From: DATGMS01 sp035303945
GTDB taxonomy: Bacteria; Bacteroidota; Bacteroidia; Cytophagales; Cyclobacteriaceae
Length of the DNA stretch: 58,617 nt
Assembly (NCBI GenBank): GCA_035303945.1
Contig: DATGQZ010000045.1
Location: 1 to 58,617, forward strand
Direction of reading: 5' to 3'
The notes below the pieces were generated by a model. It had not been told where the DNA came from. It was given only the letters and a program-made list of their open reading frames with translations, and did no database searches. The translations under genes were made by a program, and so were the position numbers. The first letter of the stretch is position 1. Each line of letters opens with the position of its first letter. Positions 1-8,670 of the stretch are shown piece after piece.

Positions 1-359
1 TTGGGATTCGGTCCGTATTGATTGTCATGAGGTTCGCTTTCCTGCAGCGTAAAGTAGATCAGGATGATCCAGCCAATAAAAGGAATGATGGCCACCAACA
101 GCCAAAGACCGCTTTTACCGGTGTCGTGCAGTCGTCGCACACTTACAGCCAATGCCGGCACAAAAGCAATAATAGCGTATAGGGCAGCCAAGAAGTCAAG
201 GTCCAAAGCGTTGTCAACCGCTCCGAGTCCCAAAGTGAAAATAAAGTTGAACAGTACAAAATACCAATATTCTTTTCGGCGGGCGCGACCTGCAAATTGG
301 GCAAACTTGTATTTGAACAGGTGGAGGAAATAGAGCTCAAAGGGATTGGTCGTCGTCAT
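1..359 (-). CDS. DUF805 family inner-membrane protein (3' end off the window)
   Basis: The minus strand is open from the ATG at 359 to the window edge, giving at least 119 residues without a stop. The N-terminal part carries the DUF805 hallmark (a Tyr-Lys-Phe stretch, then GRARRKEYWYF), followed by a hydrophobic segment, the RRLHDTGKSGLW motif, a second hydrophobic hairpin, and finally NQYGPNP, which resembles the conserved family C-terminus. Only a few residues are therefore likely to be missing. DUF805 proteins (for example YhaH) are small, multi-pass inner-membrane proteins without an established function. The assignment is by motif recognition and is fairly sure; the role is unknown. The shorter open frames on either strand here are shadows. 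Confidence 0.85.
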   Translation of the reverse strand, partial: MTTTNPFELYFLHLFKYKFAQFAGRARRKEYWYFVLFNFIFTLGLGAVDNALDLDFLAALYAIIAFVPALAVSVRRLHDTGKSGLWLLVAIIPFIGWIILIYFTLQESEPHDNQYGPNP

Positions 360-708
360 GAACACTGGTCTTTAGAAGGGTGAGGATGAATAGTGTCCAA
401 TATATCAGCTAGTTGTGATTAATTCAAAATATACATTGGAAATTTCGGCCAAAATTAGTCTTTACAAGATGATTTGTTGAAATAAGCCAATAAAATCTTG
501 TTTAGTTTCCTTTTGGTGAAGGGGGAGGTGCGATAGGGTCGTCAAAGGGAGTGGATACCAAATCATCTATTTTGTATAGCTGTTGAAAGCTGCTAGGGTC
601 GAATAGTAATTATTAATGGGTTTTTTGCAGGCAAGGAATTAGCCGTCACAGACCTCTTTTACCGATGGGATAGGGATACGCAATCTAGGACTTCGTATAA
701 CGGTGCCG
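360..708. other. Intergenic region between DUF805 gene and coaX
   Basis: No convincing gene is visible. On the minus strand a perfect TAnnTTTG element (TAATTTTG, plus-strand positions 450-457) could be the -7 box of the DUF805 gene with a leader of roughly 85 nt, but no -33 TTTG lies at the usual distance. The rest, including the stretch just downstream of coaX at 600-708, shows no hairpin with a T-run. Confidence 0.4.
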
Positions 709-1479
709 TTACAAGTTAGCTTCTGTGATCAATTTGATGCCCTTTAACGTAAGGTTGCGGTCCACCTCGTCAAAGGTGCCTTCTAAGGGCGTCAGGATCT
801 TGGACATGCCACCCGTCGCAATTACTTTGCAATCCCTACCAAGTTCTTCCTTAATGGTGGCCAACATGCCTTTGACCAAGCCGGTATAGCCATAGATTAC
901 CCCAGCCTGTATGGCATGTACGGTATTTTGTCCGATGGCCGATGAAGGAAGCTCAAGCTTCACTTCAGGTAATTTGGATGTATTGATAAAAAGCGATTTG
1001 ACAGCAGTCTTTAACCCGGGAACGATATTCACCCCGGCGACACGCCCCTGCTCATCTACTACAGAAAAGGTAAGGGCAGTACCAAAATCTACAATGATAC
1101 AGCTTTGCTCAAACCGCTCATAAGCCGCTGTCATATTGGCCATCAAGTCCGAACCGATTTCATTGGGCCGGTGGGTGGATACCCTTAGCTTGCCATAACT
1201 ACTGCCGTTGATCAGGTAAGGCGCTACACCAAAAAATATGGCAGCGCATTCAACCAGCACCGGATTGATTTCCGGTACAACAGAACTGATACCTATACGG
1301 CTTACATCACCGGGGCCAAGGTTGTTTTCCAGAAAAAAGAGACTAAGTTTCTGACCCAGCTCTATAGCTGTAATTGCCCTTGCCGTTTCCACCCGGAACT
1401 CATGACGCCACTCCCCTAGGGAAGGATCAAAAAAACCGAATACAATGTTGGAGTTGCCTGCGTCAATTGATAAAAACAT
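709..1479 (-). CDS. coaX: Type III pantothenate kinase
   Basis: Phosphorylates pantothenate with ATP, the first step of coenzyme A synthesis; cytosolic. The N-terminal phosphate-binding motif DAGNSN is at residues 6-11, RPNEIGSD at 104-111 (family form RPxxxGxD), VDFGTALTF at 130-138 (family form VDxGTAxT) and a GGMSK near the C-terminus. About 256 residues is normal for CoaX. I chose the ATG at 1479 because it places DAGNSN at the extreme N-terminus as in the family; an in-frame start at 1515 would overlap the preceding gene and add 12 unrelated residues. It is the last gene of a minus-strand run LemA, TPM, TPM-Gly, CoaX, with about 30 nt to the previous stop. Confidence 0.93.
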   Translation of the reverse strand: MFLSIDAGNSNIVFGFFDPSLGEWRHEFRVETARAITAIELGQKLSLFFLENNLGPGDVSRIGISSVVPEINPVLVECAAIFFGVAPYLINGSSYGKLRVSTHRPNEIGSDLMANMTAAYERFEQSCIIVDFGTALTFSVVDEQGRVAGVNIVPGLKTAVKSLFINTSKLPEVKLELPSSAIGQNTVHAIQAGVIYGYTGLVKGMLATIKEELGRDCKVIATGGMSKILTPLEGTFDEVDRNLTLKGIKLITEANL

Positions 1480-1508
1480 ACTCAAAATTATATTGGATGA
1501 TGGATAGC

Positions 1509-2309
1509 TTACCAACTGCCGCCGGCTCCGCCTCCGCCAAAACTTCCTCCACCAAAGCCGCCGAAACCGCCGCCTCCAAATCCGCCGCCCCCGGAAAATC
1601 CTCCGAATCCTCCCCCACCTCGTCGCCTGCCTCCACTGAGCAGGTTGGCCAGCATCATGGTGGTAAAAAGATCGATATTACCACCCTTTCCACCCATGTG
1701 GTTGTCGTTATCTTTCCGGTTTTTGATCAGGGGAATAATGATAAAGAGCACAATAAAAAACAAGATAAAGAATATGGCTCCCAAGTTGTTGCCATTCTTG
1801 GCAACCCGCTCCGCATCATATTCGCCGGCAGCCAATTTGATGATCATATCCGTGGCCTGATTAAGCCCCTCATAGTAAGCTTCTGATCTAAAAGCCGGAA
1901 CGATGACATTGTTGACAATTCTATTGGCAACCGCGTCTGGCACCGCACCCTCCAGCCCATAGCCTGTAGCAATAAAAACTTTACGATCCTCCATAGCGGC
2001 TAGGATCAACAGTCCGTTATCCTTGCCCTGTCGCCCAATACCCCATTTGTCGCCAAGCTGAAAAGCATAATCACTGATATCATAGGGGCCTACGGAACGG
2101 ATCAGTACAATGCTGATCTGTGTAGAGGTACTGTCGTCGTATGCCACTAATTTGCGTTCCAATGCGGCCTTTTGGGCTTCACTAAGGGTGTTGGTAAAAT
2201 CATTCACCAAACGCGGTGGGTTGGGAGGCTCGGGAAAATCCCCTTGAGCCATGGATATGGCGCTTACAAAGAGAAGAAAAAAAAGGAGAAAAGAGCTGTA
2301 TTTGTTCAT
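1509..2309 (-). CDS. TPM-domain secreted/membrane protein with glycine-rich tail (YgcG-like)
   Basis: About 266 residues: a signal peptide (MNKYSSFLLFFLLFVSAISMAQ), a TPM domain at roughly residues 30-165 (PNPPRLVNDFTNTLSEAQ is its typical opening; DNGLLILAAMEDRKVFIATGYGLEG its core), one transmembrane helix near 180-200, and a C-terminal tail made almost only of Gly, Phe and Ser with a final GGSW. This architecture is that of the YgcG/TPM family, widespread and often next to lemA; some TPM proteins have been linked to photosystem repair phosphatase activity or membrane stress, but no function is certain. The frame continues to a GTG at 2321 that overlaps the preceding stop; the ATG at 2309 matches the signal peptide better. 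Confidence 0.88.
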   Translation of the reverse strand: MNKYSSFLLFFLLFVSAISMAQGDFPEPPNPPRLVNDFTNTLSEAQKAALERKLVAYDDSTSTQISIVLIRSVGPYDISDYAFQLGDKWGIGRQGKDNGLLILAAMEDRKVFIATGYGLEGAVPDAVANRIVNNVIVPAFRSEAYYEGLNQATDMIIKLAAGEYDAERVAKNGNNLGAIFFILFFIVLFIIIPLIKNRKDNDNHMGGKGGNIDLFTTMMLANLLSGGRRRGGGGFGGFSGGGGFGGGGFGGFGGGSFGGGGAGGSW

Positions 2310-2317
2310 CGTACATG

Positions 2318-2752
2318 TCACCCGAAGGATATTTCGTCAGGGAGTTCGTTTTCGTCCCCATGTTCATCGTATGGAAAGTGGGCCTTAAGTTGCTCTGCCG
2401 CCATTCCTATGCCGATACATAAGCCTTCTGTAAATTGTCCGGACTTGAAGTGTGTTACCATTACTTCTTTGATATCATCCCAAAAGTGCGCAGGAACTAC
2501 ACTGTTGATTCCGGCGTCTCCTAAGATGGCGAATTTATGGTCTTCCACTGCGAGATAAAACAGCACGCCGTTACGCTGTGCTGTCTTATGCATCTTGAGG
2601 GTTTCAAACACTTCTGCGGCACGGTCCAACACATCTCCCTTACAATGGTTCTCCAGATGAACCTGTATTTCGCCGGAAGTTTCTTTTTCCGCCGAGATAA
2701 TGGCATCTATGATTCTTGCTCTGTCTTCTTTTGAAAATAGCTTTTCGGCCAT
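2318..2752 (-). CDS. TPM-domain protein, short cytosolic form
   Basis: 144 residues with a single TPM domain (family PF04536) and neither signal peptide nor membrane segment. Seen directly: TSGEIQVHLE near residue 25, a NGVLFYLAVEDHKFAILGD core at about 61-79, and the helical end GLCIGIGMAAEQLKAHFP. Tandem short-TPM and long-TPM genes behind lemA are a common Bacteroidota arrangement. It lies 27 nt downstream of lemA and its stop overlaps the alternative start of the next TPM gene, so the three are probably co-transcribed. Function unknown. Confidence 0.85.
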   Translation of the reverse strand: MAEKLFSKEDRARIIDAIISAEKETSGEIQVHLENHCKGDVLDRAAEVFETLKMHKTAQRNGVLFYLAVEDHKFAILGDAGINSVVPAHFWDDIKEVMVTHFKSGQFTEGLCIGIGMAAEQLKAHFPYDEHGDENELPDEISFG

Positions 2753-2779
2753 GCTAAGGGAGATTTGCTGGTTTTGGAT

Positions 2780-3370
2780 TTAGAATTGAACCGTTGGGGC
2801 ATTTTCAGCACCGGGGCTAGACTCGAAATATCCTTTGGTTTCGAAGCCATACCATCCTGCGAAGATGTTGTTGGGGAAAGTCCGCAGGTTGGCATTGTAT
2901 GATTGCACGGATTGATTGAAATTCCTTCTAGCTACTGAAATCCTATTTTCAGTGCCCTCCAGTTGAGCCTGGAGGTCCAAAAATCCCTGGTTGGCTTTTA
3001 GATCCGGATATTTCTCAATGGTCACGAGCAATCTGCTCAGCGAACCGCTCAATTGGTCCTGTGCCTGCTGGAAAGCTTCAATATTTTCCGGCGTTAGGTT
3101 AGTGGGATCTAAATTGATCGAGGTAGCCTTGGCCCGAGCATTCACCACTTCGGTCAATGTTTCCTGCTCAAAATCTGCATAACCTTTGACGGTGTTTACC
3201 AAGTTAGGAATCAGATCCGCCCTTCGCTGATATTGCGTTTCCACCTCTGCCCATTGACCGTTGATAACTTCTTCAGCTTGGACAAACTGGTTGTACGTTC
3301 CTACGGCCTTGGTGTAAATAAAAATGCCCACCACCGCGAGAATAAGAATTGGAATAAGCGCCTTTTTCAT
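2780..3370 (-). CDS. lemA: LemA family protein
   Basis: 196 residues beginning with one hydrophobic helix (MKKALIPILILAVVGIFIYTK), then the LemA coiled-coil domain: YNQFVQAEEVINGQWAEVE at about 26-44 and QRRADLIPNLVNTVKGYADFE at about 48-68, both diagnostic; the C-terminal half contains RNFNQSVQSYNANLRTFP. LemA proteins are membrane-anchored helical bundles with the N-terminus outside; their biochemical role is unsettled. This is the first gene of the lemA-TPM-TPM-coaX run on the minus strand. Confidence 0.93.
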   Translation of the reverse strand: MKKALIPILILAVVGIFIYTKAVGTYNQFVQAEEVINGQWAEVETQYQRRADLIPNLVNTVKGYADFEQETLTEVVNARAKATSINLDPTNLTPENIEAFQQAQDQLSGSLSRLLVTIEKYPDLKANQGFLDLQAQLEGTENRISVARRNFNQSVQSYNANLRTFPNNIFAGWYGFETKGYFESSPGAENAPTVQF

Positions 3371-3709
3371 GTAGCTATATAAATGTTTAATAGATCGTGA
3401 CTTATTACGGGGAACTGCCGTAAAGGGTTGGATTTACGCCCCCCGGATTGGGTTCCCTGAATTTTCCATGATTGGGGTTGCAGTACCTGACAGCTTAGCT
3501 CCCAGTATTTCATTACAAAAGTACACCTGTAGCCCCTAGAAAAAAAAGAAACCGCATTATTCCACACAATTTACAGCAAAATCAGCCGTCCGTTGTTCCC
3601 ACCCATACCATTAACCGGTTGATGTGCGGACCTGACAAAGCACAAAAGACTCAGATATTTTTTCCTTCCGGTTTTTCTCCAACAGTCGACGTCGTGCCAG
3701 CGCAAGAGA
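3371..3709. other. Intergenic region upstream of lemA and downstream of ftsH
   Basis: Both flanking genes are on the minus strand, so this must contain the ftsH 3' flank and the lemA promoter. I see no perfect TAnnTTTG element, no strong hairpin with a T-run and no credible coding frame; the 66-codon minus-strand frame here has no recognisable features. Confidence 0.35.
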
Positions 3710-5734
3710 TTAATGCTGCACCGGCAGCTTATGCGTCTCCAAAGGCGGCGAAGGAGGAAGCCCGGTCACCTCCAGAATCTCTTGTTCATCTAGGGTTTCT
3801 CTGGACAGCAGCGCCTCTGCCAAGGCATCCAACTCCTTTCGATGCACCCTCAGCAGTCTTTTGGCTTCTTCTTCACTGTCTCTGATGATTTTCAATACTT
3901 CTTCATCAATGATCCTGGCTGTTTCTTCACTGAACGGCCGGTTGGTTCCGTAGCTGCCGATGCCCCCGCCTAAATATTGGTTTTCCCTTGGAGCCAGTTG
4001 CACCATGCCCAATTTTTCGCTCATTCCCCATCTTGTCACCATCCCGCGGGCAATATGTGTAGCTTGTTCGATATCGTTCTCTGCGCCGGTTGTTTTCGTG
4101 CCATAGACCACTTCTTCGGCGGCTCGGCCGCCCATGATACCGATAATCCTCGCCCGGAGATAAGCTTCGGGATAATTGTAGCGGTCGCTGTCAGGTCGTT
4201 GGTAGGTTACTCCCAACGCTTGCCCCCTGGGTACAATGGTAACGCGATTGACCGGATCGGCCCCGGGCACCACCAGACCCAAAATGGCATGGCCACCTTC
4301 GTGATAAGCGATCCGCTCCCGGTCATGATGACTCAGCAGCAAGGGCCTTTCTGGACCTAGAATGATTTTTTCCAAAGCATCCATAAAATCCCTTTGCCGG
4401 ACGGTTTCCTGGTTTCGTCGAGCGGCCATGAGGGCGGCTTCGTTGACCAGGTTCCGTAGATCAGCCCCGGACAAGCCTGGCGTAACAGAACCAATTTCCA
4501 GCAGATCGACATCCTGGTCCAAGGGCACCTTCCGCGTATGTACTTTCAGGATGGCTTCACGGCCAATTTTGTCGGGCAGGTTGACGACTACCCTCCTATC
4601 GAAGCGGCCAGCCCTGAGCAAAGCTTTGTCCAATACATCAGGTTGGTTGGTGGCGGCCAGGACGATGACCCCTTCCCTGCTGGAAAAGCCATCCATCTCG
4701 GTCAGGATTTGGTTTAATGTCTGCTCCTGCTCGCTTGATCCTCCTATCGCGGCTTGACCCCTCGCCCTGCCGATCGAATCCAATTCATCGATAAAAATAA
4801 TCGAGGGGGCATGTTCCCTCGCCTGCTTAAACAAGTCCCGCACCCTGGAAGCACCAACCCCAACAATCATCTCTATAAATTCAGAAGCGCTCATCGAGAA
4901 AAACGGTACGCCAGCTTCCCCCGCCACTGCCCGGGCAAGGAGCGTTTTACCCGTTCCAGGCGCCCCCACCAGCAGCACCCCTTTAGGAGCTGCGCCGCCT
5001 AGTTTGGTGTATTTATCGGGGTTCTTAAGGAAGTCCACAATCTCCACCAATTCGTTTTCTGCCTCATCAATGCCCGCCACGTCCTCAAAACTTACCCTTT
5101 GATCCGTCGCCTGATCAAAGCGTACAGCCTTACTTTTGCCCATGCCCATCATGGCGCCACCCATGCCGCCTCCGGCAGCTCTGCGGAAGAGCCAGATATA
5201 GAAACCGATAATCAGGATAGCCGGGCCAAACCGGATCAGGAAGCTGAAGAAGGGATTGACTTCCTCCTGAAGCGGAGCAGCTAAGATCTCCACGTTTTGT
5301 TCAATCAGGAAGTTTTCCAGTCCAGCATCCAGAAAGGCAGGCAAGGTCGTGCTGAATCGCGTGACCTCTACGGGTGCTTGTTCGCCTCTTTTGAGCAAGA
5401 AATTATCCGTTTCCGAAGCGCTGCTGGAAGTGCTATCGGGTTCACTTTTTGGATAAATAACCGGTGTTTCAAATTCTCCGGTCAGCGTTTCACCTTTGCT
5501 GTAGACCGCCTTGACATTGCCCTTGGCCACCTCTTCCTTGAATAGCGTGTACGGTATAGTGACGGGTGCCTGAGGATCCGGGTAAAGGATACTCATCAAA
5601 AAATAGTTGAACAATAGGAGACCCAAAAACCAAAGCCAGGTTTTTCTGGGTGGTAGTTTGCCGCCCGCCTCCCTGCTTCTTGGCAATGGATCCTTGGTAG
5701 GAGGAGGGGTAGGGTTGGTAGCTTGTGGACTCAT
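3710..5734 (-). CDS. ftsH: ATP-dependent zinc metalloprotease FtsH
   Basis: 674 residues; a membrane-anchored AAA+ protease that degrades misfolded membrane proteins and selected regulators. Order: cytosolic Pro-rich N-terminus, TM1 at about 33-51, periplasmic FtsH-extracellular domain, TM2 at about 165-183, AAA+ module with Walker A (GAPGTGKT) at about 258-265, Walker B (IIFIDELD), the second-region-of-homology arginines (AGRFDRR), then the M41 protease domain. The zinc motif near residue 476 reads HEGGH where most FtsH have HEAGH; both fit HExxH, and the third ligand Asp lies in GAENDIEQAT. The tail after the protease domain is short. The HEGGH variant and the lack of neighbours suggest one of two or more FtsH paralogues. 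Confidence 0.95.
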   Translation of the reverse strand: MSPQATNPTPPPTKDPLPRSREAGGKLPPRKTWLWFLGLLLFNYFLMSILYPDPQAPVTIPYTLFKEEVAKGNVKAVYSKGETLTGEFETPVIYPKSEPDSTSSSASETDNFLLKRGEQAPVEVTRFSTTLPAFLDAGLENFLIEQNVEILAAPLQEEVNPFFSFLIRFGPAILIIGFYIWLFRRAAGGGMGGAMMGMGKSKAVRFDQATDQRVSFEDVAGIDEAENELVEIVDFLKNPDKYTKLGGAAPKGVLLVGAPGTGKTLLARAVAGEAGVPFFSMSASEFIEMIVGVGASRVRDLFKQAREHAPSIIFIDELDSIGRARGQAAIGGSSEQEQTLNQILTEMDGFSSREGVIVLAATNQPDVLDKALLRAGRFDRRVVVNLPDKIGREAILKVHTRKVPLDQDVDLLEIGSVTPGLSGADLRNLVNEAALMAARRNQETVRQRDFMDALEKIILGPERPLLLSHHDRERIAYHEGGHAILGLVVPGADPVNRVTIVPRGQALGVTYQRPDSDRYNYPEAYLRARIIGIMGGRAAEEVVYGTKTTGAENDIEQATHIARGMVTRWGMSEKLGMVQLAPRENQYLGGGIGSYGTNRPFSEETARIIDEEVLKIIRDSEEEAKRLLRVHRKELDALAEALLSRETLDEQEILEVTGLPPSPPLETHKLPVQH

Positions 5735-5972
5735 ATTCGCGTGTTTGCCTATGAATATCGTATTAAAATTTTATAAAAGCATATGACAGCCGGTGTAAAA
5801 CCATTAATCACTGCTTTTAGGGTTTATCCTGTACACCTGCTGAAAAGACGAGGTGGAGCGTCCTTAGGTTGTATAGTGCCCGCGACCTCCTTTGCCTCTA
5901 CGCAGGCATATCTCCTTCCTTTGCTATATATCTTGAAAAAAGAATCGGATATTTGTCCTTTGTATTTCATCC

Positions 5973-7295
5973 ATGGTCAATAAAGGTAAATTTACAGCGC
6001 TCATCCCGCTACTGTTTTTTGTAGTTGTCTACTTGGCTTCGTCCATTTATTTGGACGATTTTTATGCTGTACCAGTATTGGTGGTTTTTTTATTGGCTTT
6101 GATGGTGGCTTTTATTCAGTTTCCTCAGGTCCCTTTTAAACAAAAGCTGGCTGCTTTTAGTGAAGGAGCGGGCAATGACAATATCCTGGTCATGATCCTC
6201 ATATTTCTCCTGGCAGGCGCTTTCGGGCAGATAAGCAGAGACATGGGGGCAATAAGTTCCATTGTAAATTTTTCCTTACATTATGTATCGCCGCAGATTA
6301 TTATTGCTGGTTTGTTTCTGATCTCCGCCTTCATTTCCGTTTCTTTGGGTACATCTGTAGGGACCATTGCTGCCCTTTCCCCCATCGCGGTTGGTCTTAG
6401 CGAAAATGTTCCCGACAGCTTGGCTGTCGCATTGGCGGCAATAGTTGGCGGGGCAATGTTTGGAGACAATCTTTCCTTTATTTCCGATACCACCATCGCT
6501 GCTACACGTACGCAGGGCATTGCGATGCATGAGAAATTTAAAGCCAATCTTAAAATTGTTGCCCTGCCCATGCTGATCACCTTTGTGACTTATATCTTCT
6601 TTGACCTGGGGTGGTCCAGCACAGAATTGGACGCAGTCGGTGAGTATGAACTGGTAAAAGTCATACCCTATATTTTTGTTTTTGTGATCGCGATAAGAGG
6701 AGTAAACGTCATTGCCAGTTTGGCTATCGGTATACTGCTTACTTTGCTCATTGGAGCATATTATGGAGAATTTACATGGGTGGAGGCCCTTCAGTCTGTC
6801 AATCAGGGACTGGCTGGAATGTATGAACTTTGCCTTATATGTCTGATCATCGGCGGCATTGTGGGCATTATCCGGATGAATGGGGGCATTGAATATCTGC
6901 TCTATCAGGTGCTTAAGCGGGTCGATTCTACCAAGAAGGCTGAACTTGGTATAGCATTATTGACCGGCTTAGTCAACTTCTCGATCGCCAATAATACCAT
7001 CACTATTATTATTGTTGGTCCCATAGCAAAGGAAATTGCGCTGAAACATCAAGTGCCACTCCGTCGGAGTGCAGGCATTATGGACACCATCTCATGCTTT
7101 GTACAAGGCATTATTCCTTATGGTGCCCAGATGTTGGCAGCCATGGCTATCGCATCTTTTGCGGTATCACCGCTGGATATATTGCAGTATCTATACTATC
7201 CAATGCTGACGGGGCTGTTTACCCTAATCATTATTTTGCTAGGAAAAAATAAGCCCACGGCAGGTACAAAGCTTGCCGTGGTGAAAGGCTTATAA
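5973..7295 (+). CDS. NhaC-family Na+/H+ antiporter
   Basis: 440 residues, almost entirely hydrophobic with about 11-12 predicted membrane helices. The signature GGAMFGDNLSFISDTTIAAT (about 160-179) is the conserved ion-binding stretch of the NhaC family, and SLGTSVGTIAALSPIAVG (about 124-141) is also typical. A second pseudo-symmetric half carries NFSIANNTITIIIVGPIAKEI. It probably exchanges Na+ for protons, or a related ion/organic acid pair, across the inner membrane. The ATG at 5973 follows an unrelated AT-rich leader; the gene is divergent from ftsH. Confidence 0.88.
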   Translation: MVNKGKFTALIPLLFFVVVYLASSIYLDDFYAVPVLVVFLLALMVAFIQFPQVPFKQKLAAFSEGAGNDNILVMILIFLLAGAFGQISRDMGAISSIVNFSLHYVSPQIIIAGLFLISAFISVSLGTSVGTIAALSPIAVGLSENVPDSLAVALAAIVGGAMFGDNLSFISDTTIAATRTQGIAMHEKFKANLKIVALPMLITFVTYIFFDLGWSSTELDAVGEYELVKVIPYIFVFVIAIRGVNVIASLAIGILLTLLIGAYYGEFTWVEALQSVNQGLAGMYELCLICLIIGGIVGIIRMNGGIEYLLYQVLKRVDSTKKAELGIALLTGLVNFSIANNTITIIIVGPIAKEIALKHQVPLRRSAGIMDTISCFVQGIIPYGAQMLAAMAIASFAVSPLDILQYLYYPMLTGLFTLIIILLGKNKPTAGTKLAVVKGL

Positions 7296-7343
7296 TGTTA
7301 ATGCTATTAATGGCATTTATGGCGCTGCGAAAGTGACTGCAGC

Positions 7344-7847
7344 TTACTTTGGTCTGCTTTCCTCGTAGGTGGGGCCATAGAGCCCGGGCACTTTGTTGCC
7401 GGTGGCGCGCAGATACACGATCATTTCGCCACGGTGGTGGTAAAGGTGATTGAATAGAAAGCCGCGCGCGACGACACCCCGGGGCATCGGCCCTAGCACC
7501 ACTTTATCTCCTGCTTTCATGCTCCAATGCTCATTCAATTTATCTTCTGTCAGCGATTCTAATGCGGCTCTAGCTTTTTCGACGTTATTTTCAAAAAGCG
7601 ACAAGGTGGCATTGAGATCATTTACGTCACCACGTTCTAATTGGTCAGCAGTGATATCGTAGACGTCTTGGGTAAATGTACCCACATACCAATAGTAGAT
7701 CGTGGCGATATGTTGCGCCAATTCGCCCATGGTCCAAGAGATTTCTGATGGCCTAAAGCCGAGATCTTTTTCGGGCACCGCCTGTAACAGTTTTCGCGTG
7801 TTACTTACTTCATGCTCAAATTCTTGCCTGAGGTATTGTAGTATCAT
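7344..7847 (-). CDS. DinB family protein
   Basis: 167 residues, a DinB-like four-helix bundle. Visible: LGFRPSEISWTMGELAQHIA with the first metal-ligand His, and FLFNHLYHHRGEMIVYLRATG with the HxxxHRG metal motif near residue 135-143, then LYGPTYEE. DinB proteins use a His triad to bind a divalent metal and many act as thiol- (bacillithiol-) dependent S-transferases; the substrate is unknown here. Convergent with the antiporter gene. A second DinB gene occurs at 34446-34967. Confidence 0.88.
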   Translation of the reverse strand: MILQYLRQEFEHEVSNTRKLLQAVPEKDLGFRPSEISWTMGELAQHIATIYYWYVGTFTQDVYDITADQLERGDVNDLNATLSLFENNVEKARAALESLTEDKLNEHWSMKAGDKVVLGPMPRGVVARGFLFNHLYHHRGEMIVYLRATGNKVPGLYGPTYEESRPK

Positions 7848-7995
7848 GGCGTTGGTTTTTTGGAATAAAGATAAAAGGATTTGGTCTATTATGGCAATAG
7901 TAGCTATGCGATTTTGTTCTGTCCATTAAAGTGTTTCTTTCAAGATTCTATGGGGTTATTAGTTGTTTTAGGCGATTATACTCTCCGGAAAAAAA

Positions 7996-8034
7996 AATTT
8001 TATCTTTACAGAACAACCAAAATTCACTACATCA
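7996..8034 (+). promoter_or_regulatory. Candidate promoter and leader of the DUF4256 gene
   Basis: TATCTTTA at 8001-8008 differs at one position from the Bacteroidota -7 consensus TAnnTTTG and ends 26 nt before the ATG at 8035. No TTTG stands at the ideal -33 distance because the upstream stretch is an A-run. Moderate support only. Confidence 0.45.
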
Positions 8035-8613
8035 ATGGACACCCAACTATCAAAAGATCGCATAGAAGAGCTTTTTCAGCTTTTGCAGAAACGTTTTGAA
8101 AAGCATCAAGAGCGTCATAAGGAATTGAAATGGTCTGAGGTAAAGGCTAAGTTGGAGGCCTGCTTGGATGGGGGGAAAGCCAAAGCCGGCAAAATATGGT
8201 CGCTCAATGAAATGGAAGAGACTGGGGGAGAGCCCGATGTCATCGGCTATGACAAAGCCAAGGATGAATATATTTTTTGTGACTGTTCTCCCGAGAGTCC
8301 CAAGGGACGGAGGAGTGTATGTTACGATCCGGAGGCTTTGGAGTCTAGAAAAGAGCACAAGCCCAAACACAGTGCCCTGGGAATGGCCAAAGAAATCGGT
8401 ATAGAATTGCTGGATGAGGAACAATACGTCGAACTGCAGCGCCTAGGTAGGTTTGACACCAAAACCTCGAGCTGGGTGGCCACGCCGTCGGATGTGAGGA
8501 AGCTAGGTGGGGCGATTTTTGGGGATTGGCGTTATGGTAGGGTGTTTATCTATCACAATGGTGCGGAATCTTATTATGGTGCCAGAGGATTTAGAGGCTT
8601 GTTGAGGATATAA
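8035..8613 (+). CDS. DUF4256 domain-containing protein
   Basis: 192 residues, soluble, no signal peptide. The conserved parts of this family are easily recognised: LLQKRFEKHQERH near the N-terminus, WSLNEMEETGGEPDVIGYD (about 57-75), FCDCSPESPKGRRSVCYD (about 83-100) and the C-terminal YYGARGFRGLLRI. The strictly conserved Cys and Asp residues in the centre suggest an enzymatic or metal-binding role, but no function is established. Monocistronic by position; the LacI gene follows with its own promoter-like sequence. Confidence 0.9.
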   Translation: MDTQLSKDRIEELFQLLQKRFEKHQERHKELKWSEVKAKLEACLDGGKAKAGKIWSLNEMEETGGEPDVIGYDKAKDEYIFCDCSPESPKGRRSVCYDPEALESRKEHKPKHSALGMAKEIGIELLDEEQYVELQRLGRFDTKTSSWVATPSDVRKLGGAIFGDWRYGRVFIYHNGAESYYGARGFRGLLRI

Positions 8614-8615
8614 TT

Positions 8616-8670
8616 ATTGGTTTATCTAAAACATATTAGCTTTATTTATGGCCAATTAGCAAGTAATACC
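8616..8670 (+). promoter_or_regulatory. Candidate promoter and leader of the lacI-type gene
   Basis: TAGCTTTA at 8637-8644 resembles the -7 box TAnnTTTG, with TTGG at 8617-8620 upstream in the place of the -33 box (spacing a little short). The ATG used for the regulator is at 8671. No CAACCGGTTG operator is present here, so direct autorepression is not supported by the sequence. Confidence 0.4.

Noticed and set aside
3367..3567. 66-codon minus-strand ORF upstream of lemA
   Set aside because: Overlaps the lemA start, composition unlike neighbouring proteins, no motif.
3609..3620. TTAACCGGTTGA as an additional LacI operator
   Set aside because: Shares only AACCGGTT with the operator, lacks the flanking GC/GT bases, and lies near the ftsH 3' end far from the sugar locus.
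5783..5983. 66-codon plus-strand ORF before the antiporter gene
   Set aside because: Lies in the divergent promoter region of ftsH and overlaps the antiporter start; no signal or domain.
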